Assembly: GCA_963700925.1 (NCBI GenBank)
Contig: OY969553.1
Coordinates: 4,154,001 to 4,218,000, forward strand
Origin: CAWJMD01 sp963700925
GTDB lineage: Bacteria > Actinomycetota > Actinomycetes > Actinomycetales > CAWJMD01
DNA length: 64,000 bases
Reading direction: 5' to 3'
Both the position numbers and the translations under genes were made by a program. Below the pieces are notes generated by a model. It saw only the letters and a program-made list of their open reading frames with translations, was not told the origin of the DNA and made no database searches. Shown piece after piece: positions 57,013 through 64,000 of the stretch (within the stretch, counting starts at the first letter, position 1; each line of letters starts with the position of its first letter).

Positions 57013-58001
57013 TCTCGCTGTCTGCGGCTGTACACGCGGTGCCCACCGTGATCCCCAGTCCGGACCAAGGGGTCTGGCACATCGGGCCGTTCCCCGTCCG
57101 GGCGTATGCGCTGTTCATCCTGCTGGGCATCGTCTTCGCGATCTGGCTGGGCGCCCGCCGCTGGGCCGCGCGGGGCGGCCCGCCGGGAACGGTGGCCGAC
57201 GTCGCCGTGTGGGCGGTGCCGTTCGGCGTGGTGGGGGCACGCATCTACCACGTGGTGTCGTCACCGGACGCCTACTTCGGTCCGGGCGGGGAACCCCTGA
57301 AGGCGCTGCGGATCTGGGAGGGCGGCCTCGGGATCTGGGGGGCCGTCGCCCTGGGAGCGGTGGGCGGCGTGATCGGGTGCCGTCGCGCGGGGGTGAAGGT
57401 GGCGCCGTTCGCCGACGCCGTTGCCCCCGGCGTCCTGATCGCTCAAGCTATCGGGCGCCTGGGCAACTGGTTCAACCAGGAGCTGTTCGGAAGCCCCACC
57501 GACCTGCCCTGGGCTCTGGCGATCGACCCGACCTTCCGGCCGGTCGGCTACGAGCAGTTCGACACGTTCCACCCGGCGTTCCTCTACGAGTTGCTGTGGA
57601 ACGTGGCCGCAGCCGTCGTGCTGCTCTGGGCGGACCGCCGGTTCCGGCTCGGTCACGGACGTGTCTTCTGGGGATGGATCGCTCTGTACACCGTGGGGCG
57701 GCTGTGGATCGAGGCGTTGCGCATCGACGACGCCGAGCGGGTGCTGGGCCTTCGGCTGAACATCTGGACGTCGATCGCGGTGTGCCTGCTGGCCGTGGTG
57801 ATGTTCGTTCGCAGCGCACGTCGCCACCCGGGACGCGAGGCGAGCGTTCTCAGGGACCCGCCACCGTCCGAGGAGCCGGCACCGTCCGAGAAGCCAGAGG
57901 CGTCAGTACCCGAAGAGCCCGGGGACGTGAAGGACGAGAAGGAACCGAGCGAAGCGACCCACCCAGGCGGTCAGGCCGAAGACCCACCACGGCATCCGTA
58001 G
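57009..58001 (+). CDS. lgt: Prolipoprotein diacylglyceryl transferase
   Basis: Lgt attaches diacylglycerol to the lipobox Cys of prolipoproteins. The 330-residue protein has seven helices and the signature IAQAIGRLGNWFNQELFG, plus RAYALFILLGIVFAIWLG with the catalytic Tyr region and YTVGRLWIEALRIDDAE. Beyond about residue 275 it has a disordered acidic/Pro tail common in actinobacteria. The last 99 bp of the gene overlap the 3' end of the VTT gene on the other strand, an unusually long tail-to-tail overlap. GTG 57009 overlaps the trpA stop. It serves lipoproteins such as the sortase above. Confidence 0.95.
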   Translation: MISLSAAVHAVPTVIPSPDQGVWHIGPFPVRAYALFILLGIVFAIWLGARRWAARGGPPGTVADVAVWAVPFGVVGARIYHVVSSPDAYFGPGGEPLKALRIWEGGLGIWGAVALGAVGGVIGCRRAGVKVAPFADAVAPGVLIAQAIGRLGNWFNQELFGSPTDLPWALAIDPTFRPVGYEQFDTFHPAFLYELLWNVAAAVVLLWADRRFRLGHGRVFWGWIALYTVGRLWIEALRIDDAERVLGLRLNIWTSIAVCLLAVVMFVRSARRHPGREASVLRDPPPSEEPAPSEKPEASVPEEPGDVKDEKEPSEATHPGGQAEDPPRHP

Positions 58002-58358
58002 CGAGCCCGCCAGCACGCTGACCGCCGCGATGGGCGGGAACCCGACGCTGCCGCTCACGGCCACCACGCCGACGGCGCCCCAGGGGTGGTCGGTGCACCA
58101 GGCCGACAGCCGCTCCATCCAGACCACGAAGCGGCCACGCTTGGCGGCGCGCCGCTGCAGCCACGGGGTCTGCACGACGCCGTACCCGACGAGGTAGAAG
58201 ACCATCTTGCCGAGCACCTGGCCCGTGGCCGCCGCCAGCGCCACGACGACCAGGGGCGTGTCCGTGCGGGCGGCCGTGAGGAGCAGGTAGGCCTCGGCGT
58301 TGGCCAGCGGGAAGAACGCCGACAGCAGGCACCACGCGAAGGTGCCGAACGCCTCCAT
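57903..58358 (-). CDS. Small VTT/DedA-like membrane protein
   Basis: The 151-residue protein has four or five helices and the VTT (SNARE-associated Golgi/DedA) pattern: FPLANAEAYLLLTAA with its re-entrant acidic segment, ATGQVLGKMVFYLVGYGVV, a loop and the GSVGFPPIAAVSVLAGSLRMPWWVF, RFARFLLVLHVPGLFGY end. It is shorter than typical DedA proteins (about 200). ATG 58358 is preferred; the in-frame extension to GTG 58469 would add a GRHS-repeat peptide coded by the 12-bp tandem array. The C-terminal 33 codons overlap lgt on the other strand. Confidence 0.75.
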   Translation of the reverse strand: MEAFGTFAWCLLSAFFPLANAEAYLLLTAARTDTPLVVVALAAATGQVLGKMVFYLVGYGVVQTPWLQRRAAKRGRFVVWMERLSAWCTDHPWGAVGVVAVSGSVGFPPIAAVSVLAGSLRMPWWVFGLTAWVGRFARFLLVLHVPGLFGY

Positions 58359-58378
58359 CGCCTGCCCCCGTCCGCGCT

Positions 58379-58450
58379 GACGCCCTGAGTGACGCCCTGA
58401 GTGACGTCCAGAGTGACGCCCTGAGTGACGCCCAGAGTGACGTCCACACA
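58379..58450. repeat. 12-bp tandem repeat, six units
   Basis: Six 12-bp units, consensus GACG-y-CC-w-GAGT, from 58379; the last is degenerate. It lies just upstream of the VTT gene start, and the period of 12 keeps a reading frame open (GRHS repeats on the minus strand). Confidence 0.9.
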
Positions 58451-58497
58451 GACGCCCTCCTTCGGACACTACCCGCCGTCGACCCCCTCCCCCTCCA

Positions 58498-58612
58498 TTG
58501 CTCCTCCCACCTACACCGGTCCCGCAAGGTGCTCACCCTGCCCACACGATCTGACCCGATCTGTGTGGGCAGGCTGAGCTAGTCACACGGGGGATGTGGG
58601 TAGGAGGAGCAA
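58498..58612. repeat. Structured element of about 120 bp, copy B
   Basis: Outer arms 58498-58515 (TTGCTCCTCCCACCTACA) and 58595-58612 pair at 16 of 18 positions. The inner hairpin 58538-58572 has a perfect 10-bp stem (CTGCCCACAC with GTGTGGGCAG) plus three more pairs across one unpaired base. The 15 bases ending at 58619 and the inner GCCCACACGA are shared with copy A (28475-28591). It lies between the divergent VTT and gltB genes. Confidence 0.8.
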
Positions 58613-58652
58613 GCGGGATCGTCCCAGGTGGCAGGACGCCAGATCTTGACAT

Positions 58653-58874
58653 ATGAGACGCGCTGCAGATTCGCGCACTGTCGCAGCCGTTTCGGTCGTG
58701 TATCGTCACGGCAATTGTGTGACGGCAGCCAGGGGAGCCAGCGCCGCCTCCTCCCTGCTCTTCTGTGCCCAGCCAACCGGGACCCCCGGGTGGCTCACCG
58801 GTCGGCTTCCTTCGGGGGGCCGAAAGGTCCCACACTGCTGCTACCAGGCAGCCGCGTCGTCAGGACGGTGCTGA
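58653..58874 (+). other. Upstream open frame ending on the gltB start
   Basis: A 73-codon frame from ATG 58653 to TGA 58872-58874; the stop overlaps the gltB ATG (TGATG). The predicted peptide is Ala/Ser/Gly/Cys-rich without homology that I recognise. Coupling may be accidental, but no other ribosome binding site precedes gltB clearly. Confidence 0.25.
58704..58724. promoter_or_regulatory. Imperfect 21-bp palindrome, possible operator of gltB
   Basis: CGTCAC at one end and GTGACG at the other, centred on GGCAATTGT. It lies 150 bp before gltB and about 55 bp after TTGACA (58645-58650). Symmetric half-sites of this kind are typical for dimeric regulators; I cannot name which. Confidence 0.35.
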
Positions 58875-61800
58875 TGCTCTCGCCCTTCACCAGGTTCTCC
58901 AGCCGCCCCCCGGCTCAGGGCCTCTATGACGGCGCGCACGAGCATGACGCCTGCGGGGTCGCCTTCGTGGCCACCCTGCGCGGCACACCCGGCCACGACA
59001 TCGTCGACCACGCGCTCACGGCGCTGCGCAACCTCGACCACCGCGGTGCAGTAGGCGCCGAGGTCGACACCGGCGACGGGGCGGGCATCCTCACCCAGGT
59101 GCCCGACGCGTTCCTCCGAGCGGTGGTCGACTTCGATCTCCCGGCGGCCGGCGCGTACGCCGTGGGAGCGGTCTTCCTGCCCGACGACGACGCGGAGGAC
59201 GCCGCCGGCGTCGAGCGGGTCGAGCAGATCTGCGCCGAGGAAGGCCTGAACGTGCTGGGCTGGCGCGACGTGCCCGTCACCGCCTCGCTCGTCGGCTCGA
59301 TGGCCCGGGCCTGCATGCCGCGGTTCCGCCAGCTGTTCGTGGCGGCGTCCGCGGCGCCGCTGCGCGGGCTCGCCCTCGACCGCCTCGCCTTCTGCGCCCG
59401 CAAGCGCGCCGAGCTGGAGGCGGGGGTGTACTTCGCCTCCCTGTCCAGCCGCACGCTGCTCTACAAGGGCATGCTGACCACCGGCCAGCTCGAGCCCTTC
59501 TTCCCCGACCTGTCCGACCGGCGCTTCGCCACCCAGCTCGCCGTGGTGCACTCGCGGTTCTCGACGAACACGTTCCCCTCCTGGCCGCTGGCGCACCCCT
59601 ACCGCTACATCGCCCACAACGGCGAGATCAACACCGTCCGCGGCAACCGCAACTGGATGAACGCCCGCGAGAGCCAGCTGGTGACGGACCTGATCCCCGG
59701 CGACCTGAACCGGCTGTTCCCCGTGTGCACGCCGGGCGCCAGCGACTCGGCGACGTTCGACGAGGTGCTCGAGCTGCTGCATCTTGGAGGTCGCTCGCTC
59801 CCGCACGCCGTGCTGATGATGATCCCTGAGGCGTGGGAGAACCACGCCGAGATGGATTCGGCCCGCCGCGCCTTCTACGAGTTCCACTCGATGTTCATGG
59901 AGCCGTGGGACGGCCCGGCCGACCTGGTCTTCACCGACGGAACGCTGATCGGTGGCGTGCTCGACCGCAACGGCCTGCGCCCGTCGCGCTACTGGGTGAC
60001 CGACGACGGACTCGTCGTGCTGGCGAGCGAGGCGGGAGTGCTCGACCTCGACCCCGCCTCCGTGGTGCGCAAGGGCCGGCTGCAGCCGGGCCGGATGTTC
60101 CTCGTCGACACCGGCGAGGGACGGCTGATCGACGACGACGAGGTCAAGTCAGACCTGGCATCCCAGCACCCCTACGACGAGTGGCTGCACGCCGGCCTGA
60201 TCAAGCTGGCCGACCTCCCCGACCGCGAGCACGTGCTGCACACGCACTCGTCCGTCACCCGGCGCCAGCAGACCTTCGGGTACACGGAGGAGGAGCTGCG
60301 GCTGCTGGTGGCGCCGATGGCGACCGCCGGCGCCGAGCCGATCGGGTCGATGGGCACCGACACCCCGGTCGCGGTGCTCTCCGCCCGGCCCCGCCTGCTC
60401 TTCGACTACTTCACCCAGCTGTTCGCCCAGGTCACCAACCCGCCCCTCGACGCGATCCGCGAAGAGCTCGTCACGTCCCTCGCCACGGCGATGGGGCCCG
60501 AGGGCAACCTGTTGTCGGCCTCGCCCGCGCACGCGCGCCAGGTGGTGCTCGACTTCCCGGTCATCGACAACGACGAGCTCGCCAAGATCCTCCACATCAA
60601 CTCCGACGGCGACCTGCCGGGCTTCGCCACCGTCCGGGTCAAGGGCATCTACCGGGTGGACGGTGGGGGCGAGGCGCTGCGGCAGCGCCTCGAAGAGGTC
60701 TGCGCCGAGGTGTCGGCCGCGATCGACAGGGGTGCGCGGTTCGTCGTGCTCTCCGACCGCGACTCGGACGCTGACCGTGCGCCGATTCCGTCCCTGCTGC
60801 TGACCAGTGCGGTGCACCACCACCTGATCCGCGAGAAGACGCGCACCCAGGTGGGCCTCGTGGTCGAGGCCGGCGACGTGCGCGAGGTGCACCACGTCGC
60901 GCTGCTGATCGGGTACGGCGCGGCCGCCGTGAACCCGTACCTGGCGATGGAGTCGGCCGAAGACCTGTGTCGCAGTGGGCAGATCGTCGGTGTCGACGCC
61001 GAGAAGGCTGTGCGCAACCTGATCTACGCGCTCGGCAAGGGCGTGCTCAAGGTGATGAGCAAGATGGGTATCTCGACCGTCGCGTCGTACCGCGGCGCGC
61101 AGGTGTTCGAGGCGATCGGCCTCTCGAACGAGGTCGTCGACACGTTCTTCACCGGCACGACGAGCCAGCTCGGCGGCGTGGGCCTCGACGTGCTCGCCGC
61201 CGAGGTCGCCTCACGGCACGCGACCGCCTACCCGCCCAACGGCCTGCGGGCGCCGCACCGCCGCCTCGACGTCGGCGGCGAGTACCAGTGGCGGCGCGAG
61301 GGTGAGCCGCACCTCTTCGACCCCGACACCGTGTTCCGGCTGCAGCACGCCACCCGCGCAGGCCGCTACGACGTCTACCGGCAGTACACAGCCGCGGTCG
61401 ACGCCCAGGCAGAGCGGCTGATGACCCTGCGGGGTCTCTTCGAGCTGCGGACGGGTGACCGTCCGCCCGTTCCGCTCGAGGAGGTGGAGCCGGTCAGCGA
61501 GATCGTCAAGCGGTTCTCCACCGGCGCCATGAGCTATGGATCCATCTCTGCGGAGGCGCACGAGACGCTGGCCATCGCGATGAACCGCCTCGGCGGCCGC
61601 TCCAACACCGGCGAGGGCGGCGAGGACGCGGACCGGCTCGTCGACCCCGAGCGTCGCAGCGCCGTGAAGCAGGTCGCGTCGGGCAGGTTCGGGGTGACGA
61701 GCCTCTACCTGACGCACGCCGACGACATCCAGATCAAGATGGCCCAGGGTGCCAAGCCCGGCGAGGGCGGGCAGCTGCCGGGCGGCAAGGTCTACCCCTG

Positions 61801-63439
61801 GATCGCCCGCACCCGGCACTCCACCCCGGGCGTCGGACTGATCTCGCCCCCGCCGCACCACGACATCTACTCGATCGAGGACCTCGCCCAGCTGATCCAC
61901 GACCTCAAGAACGCCAACTCGTCGGCCCGCATCCACGTGAAGCTGGTCAGCGAGATCGGGGTGGGCACCGTCGCGGCCGGCGTCTCCAAGGCCCACGCCG
62001 ACGTGGTCCTGATCTCGGGCCACGACGGGGGGACGGGGGCCAGCCCGCTCACCTCTCTCAAGCACGCTGGGGCGCCGTGGGAGCTCGGGCTCGCCGAGAC
62101 GCAGCAGACGCTGCTGCTGAACGGCCTGCGCGACCGCATCACGGTTCAGTGCGACGGCCAGCTGAAGACCGGGCGCGATGTCATCGTCGCCGCGCTGTTG
62201 GGGGCGGAGGAGTTCGGCTTCGCGACCGCACCGCTGGTCGTCTCGGGTTGCGTGATGATGCGCGTCTGCCACCTCGACACGTGTCCGGTGGGCATCGCGA
62301 CGCAGAATCCTGAACTGCGGCAACGCTTCTCGGGCAAGCCCGAGTTCGTGGTGACGTTCTTCGAGTTCCTCGCCGAGGAGGTGCGCGAGTACCTCGCAGC
62401 CCTCGGCTTCCGCAGTCTCGAGGAGGCCATCGGGCACGTCGAGCTGATTGACGCCCGCAAGGCGGTCCAGCACTGGAAGGCCGACGGGCTCGACCTCGCC
62501 CCGGTGCTGCACCGCCCCGACCTGCCGGTGGGCACCCCGCTGTCGCGCCAGGTCGGGCAGGACCACGGTCTCGAGAAGGCGCTCGACCACGCACTGGTGT
62601 CGATGAGCGGCGACGCCCTCGAGCACGGCGCGCCGGTGCGCGGCGCCATCGCGATCCGCAACATCAACCGCACGGTCGGAACGATCCTGGGCCACGAGGT
62701 CACGCGCCGGTACGGAGCCGACGGACTGGCTCCCGGCACGATCGACTTCACGTTGAAGGGCTCGGCTGGGCAGTCGTTCGGAGCCTTCGTGCCGCGGGGC
62801 ATCACCCTTCGCCTGGTCGGCGACGCCAACGACTACATCGGCAAGGGGCTGTGCGGCGGCGTCCTGGTCGTGACGCCCGACCCGAGCGCACCGTTCGTAG
62901 CGGAGTCGAACGTGGTTGCAGGCAACGTCATCGCGTACGGAGCGACGTCGGGCGAGATCTACCTGCGTGGCCTGGTCGGCGAGCGCTTCTGCGTCCGCAA
63001 CTCGGGTGTGACCGCTGTCGTCGAGGGGGTCGGCGACCACGGGTGCGAGTACATGACCGGCGGGACGGTGCTGGTGCTCGGCCCGACCGGTCGCAACTTC
63101 GGCGCCGGCATGTCGGGTGGCGTGGCCTACGTGCTCGACTTCGACCCGCGGCTGATGAACCCCTCCGCAGCCGCGTCGGGCGAGCTCGGCGTGCACCGCC
63201 TCGATGCCGAAGACGTCGAGCGGGTCGCCGACCTGCTCCGTACCCACCGCGAGCACACCGGCTCCGCCGTGGCGTGGCGGCTGCTGCAGGACCTCGGGGC
63301 GCTGCCGGACCGCGTGTCGAAGCTGGTACCCCGTGAGTACGCGCGCGTTCTTGCAGTGCGTGCGGCCGCGGCCGACGAAGGACTGGACCTCGACGGCGAC
63401 GTCGTCTGGTCCCGGATCATGGAGAGCACCCGTGGCTGA
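58874..63439 (+). CDS. gltB: Glutamate synthase (NADPH) large subunit
   Basis: GltB makes two glutamates from glutamine and 2-oxoglutarate together with GltD. The 1521-residue protein has the N-terminal glutaminase domain with the nucleophile Cys in HEHDACGVAFVA, preceded by a propeptide of about 27 residues; the central domain; the FMN/3Fe-4S domain with cluster Cys in CVMMRVCHLDTCPVGIATQ, GGEDADR..KQVASGRFGV and LISGHDGGTGASPLTSLKHAG (split here); and the C-terminal GxxGxxxG beta-helix. ATG 58874 (MLSPFTRFSS) gives the usual length; the open frame to 58628 adds non-family residues. Its end overlaps gltD by 8 bp. Confidence 0.96.
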   Translation: MLSPFTRFSSRPPAQGLYDGAHEHDACGVAFVATLRGTPGHDIVDHALTALRNLDHRGAVGAEVDTGDGAGILTQVPDAFLRAVVDFDLPAAGAYAVGAVFLPDDDAEDAAGVERVEQICAEEGLNVLGWRDVPVTASLVGSMARACMPRFRQLFVAASAAPLRGLALDRLAFCARKRAELEAGVYFASLSSRTLLYKGMLTTGQLEPFFPDLSDRRFATQLAVVHSRFSTNTFPSWPLAHPYRYIAHNGEINTVRGNRNWMNARESQLVTDLIPGDLNRLFPVCTPGASDSATFDEVLELLHLGGRSLPHAVLMMIPEAWENHAEMDSARRAFYEFHSMFMEPWDGPADLVFTDGTLIGGVLDRNGLRPSRYWVTDDGLVVLASEAGVLDLDPASVVRKGRLQPGRMFLVDTGEGRLIDDDEVKSDLASQHPYDEWLHAGLIKLADLPDREHVLHTHSSVTRRQQTFGYTEEELRLLVAPMATAGAEPIGSMGTDTPVAVLSARPRLLFDYFTQLFAQVTNPPLDAIREELVTSLATAMGPEGNLLSASPAHARQVVLDFPVIDNDELAKILHINSDGDLPGFATVRVKGIYRVDGGGEALRQRLEEVCAEVSAAIDRGARFVVLSDRDSDADRAPIPSLLLTSAVHHHLIREKTRTQVGLVVEAGDVREVHHVALLIGYGAAAVNPYLAMESAEDLCRSGQIVGVDAEKAVRNLIYALGKGVLKVMSKMGISTVASYRGAQVFEAIGLSNEVVDTFFTGTTSQLGGVGLDVLAAEVASRHATAYPPNGLRAPHRRLDVGGEYQWRREGEPHLFDPDTVFRLQHATRAGRYDVYRQYTAAVDAQAERLMTLRGLFELRTGDRPPVPLEEVEPVSEIVKRFSTGAMSYGSISAEAHETLAIAMNRLGGRSNTGEGGEDADRLVDPERRSAVKQVASGRFGVTSLYLTHADDIQIKMAQGAKPGEGGQLPGGKVYPWIARTRHSTPGVGLISPPPHHDIYSIEDLAQLIHDLKNANSSARIHVKLVSEIGVGTVAAGVSKAHADVVLISGHDGGTGASPLTSLKHAGAPWELGLAETQQTLLLNGLRDRITVQCDGQLKTGRDVIVAALLGAEEFGFATAPLVVSGCVMMRVCHLDTCPVGIATQNPELRQRFSGKPEFVVTFFEFLAEEVREYLAALGFRSLEEAIGHVELIDARKAVQHWKADGLDLAPVLHRPDLPVGTPLSRQVGQDHGLEKALDHALVSMSGDALEHGAPVRGAIAIRNINRTVGTILGHEVTRRYGADGLAPGTIDFTLKGSAGQSFGAFVPRGITLRLVGDANDYIGKGLCGGVLVVTPDPSAPFVAESNVVAGNVIAYGATSGEIYLRGLVGERFCVRNSGVTAVVEGVGDHGCEYMTGGTVLVLGPTGRNFGAGMSGGVAYVLDFDPRLMNPSAAASGELGVHRLDAEDVERVADLLRTHREHTGSAVAWRLLQDLGALPDRVSKLVPREYARVLAVRAAAADEGLDLDGDVVWSRIMESTRG

Positions 63440-64000
63440 CCCGAAGGGCTTCCTGAAGAAGCGCGAACGCGAGCTGCCGCAGCGCCGTCCGGTCGAGGTG
63501 CGCCTGATGGACTGGCGCGAGGTCTACGAGGCGCAGGACCCGGCTCAGCTGAAGCGCCAGGCCGGCCGCTGCATGGACTGCGGGATTCCGTTCTGCCACA
63601 ACGGTTGTCCGCTCGGAAACCTCATTCCCGAGTGGAACGACCTCGCCTACCGGGGAGACTGGGAAGAGGCGATCGAGCGGCTGCACGCCACCAACAACTT
63701 CCCTGAGTTCACCGGACGGCTCTGCCCTGCGCCCTGCGAGACCGCCTGCGTGCTGGGCATCAACCAGCCGGCCGTGACCATCAAGCAGGTCGAGGTCTCG
63801 ATCATCGACAAGGCCGTGGCGACAGGCCCTCTGGTGCCGCTGCCGCCCGACCGCCTGACCGGGCACACCGTCGCGGTGGTGGGGTCTGGACCCGCCGGAC
63901 TCGCTGCGGCGCAACAGCTGACGCGCGCGGGACACACGGTGGCGGTCTACGAGCGTTCCGACAAGATCGGCGGCCTGCTGCGCTACGGCATCCCCGAGTT
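63432..64000 (+). CDS. gltD: Glutamate synthase small subunit, 3' end outside window
   Basis: GltD passes electrons from NADPH through FAD to two 4Fe-4S clusters and GltB. The 189 visible residues begin MADPKGFLKKRERELPQRRP, and hold the cluster-binding Cys in CMDCGIPFCHNGCPLGN and LCPAPCETACVLG, then the FAD site VAVVGSGPAGLAAAQQL and GLLRYGIPE. GTG 63432 lies 8 bp inside the end of gltB (different frame), giving tight coupling. The frame is open at the window edge. Confidence 0.95.
   Translation, partial: MADPKGFLKKRERELPQRRPVEVRLMDWREVYEAQDPAQLKRQAGRCMDCGIPFCHNGCPLGNLIPEWNDLAYRGDWEEAIERLHATNNFPEFTGRLCPAPCETACVLGINQPAVTIKQVEVSIIDKAVATGPLVPLPPDRLTGHTVAVVGSGPAGLAAAQQLTRAGHTVAVYERSDKIGGLLRYGIPE

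Noticed and set aside
61211..63256. 681-codon minus-strand frame inside gltB
   Set aside because: Antisense of a well-conserved gene, no family features and His/Val/Arg-rich composition.

Overview
The window is about 64 kb of very G+C-rich, tightly packed chromosomal DNA. Many genes start with GTG, and stop/start overlaps of the GTGA or TGATG kind are frequent. The gene content (HGxxPAAW protein, DUF4191, SCO2322 family, TIGR03085, F420-type oxidoreductases, HAD-type membrane Ser/Thr kinase, two-lipoyl E2) points to an actinobacterium. The order of the cobalamin, lipoate, tryptophan and glutamate synthase genes suggests Propionibacteriales/Nocardioidaceae; the family level is inference. I see no rRNA, tRNA, insertion sequence, prophage or CRISPR array.

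Layout. 1-7.6 kb is accessory: a CaiB-type CoA-transferase cut by the window edge, a fused carboxyltransferase, membrane and secreted proteins, gene remnants, an RNase HI and two small oxidoreductases. 7.7-9.8 kb holds a carbamate kinase paired with a cyanuric acid/barbiturate-type ring-opening amidohydrolase. 10-15.4 kb holds a DUF418 membrane protein, an Eis-like acetyltransferase, DUF4191 and DUF3500 proteins. 15.5-31.4 kb is the lipoate and lipoate-dependent enzyme region (lipA, lipB, E2, lpdA, gcvT) with pepA, an MMPL transporter and a membrane protein kinase. 31.5-41 kb is a cobalamin region: a minus-strand operon (SCO2322 protein, EcfT, double EcfA, S component, MBL-CobU fusion, CobS) under a cobalamin riboswitch, and a divergent cbiB-cobQ pair. 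41-64 kb carries hisF and hisI, a heterodimeric ABC exporter, trpE, trpC, trpB and trpA in separated blocks, a sortase/DUF4397/CopD-like island lying between trpB and trpA, lgt, a small VTT-domain membrane protein, and gltB with the start of gltD.

How the genes fit together. LipB and LipA make the lipoyl groups carried by the E2 subunit and by the glycine cleavage system served by GcvT; LpdA reoxidises them. The ECF transporter brings in corrinoid, CbiB, CobQ, CobU and CobS finish or repair it, and the riboswitch closes the feedback loop. HisF and TrpE use glutamine or ammonia, and GltBD makes glutamate from glutamine.

The non-coding DNA is the most unusual part. There are several families of palindromic repeats: paired elements spaced 41-42 bp apart, a longer Ctg-type hairpin family, and a structured element of about 120 bp present twice. 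There are also 11-bp and 12-bp tandem arrays in 5' regions. At least ten genes have a TAnnnT-like hexamer 6-7 bp before the start codon, as expected for leaderless transcripts. trpC and trpA, which are 5.5 kb apart, share a similar leader.
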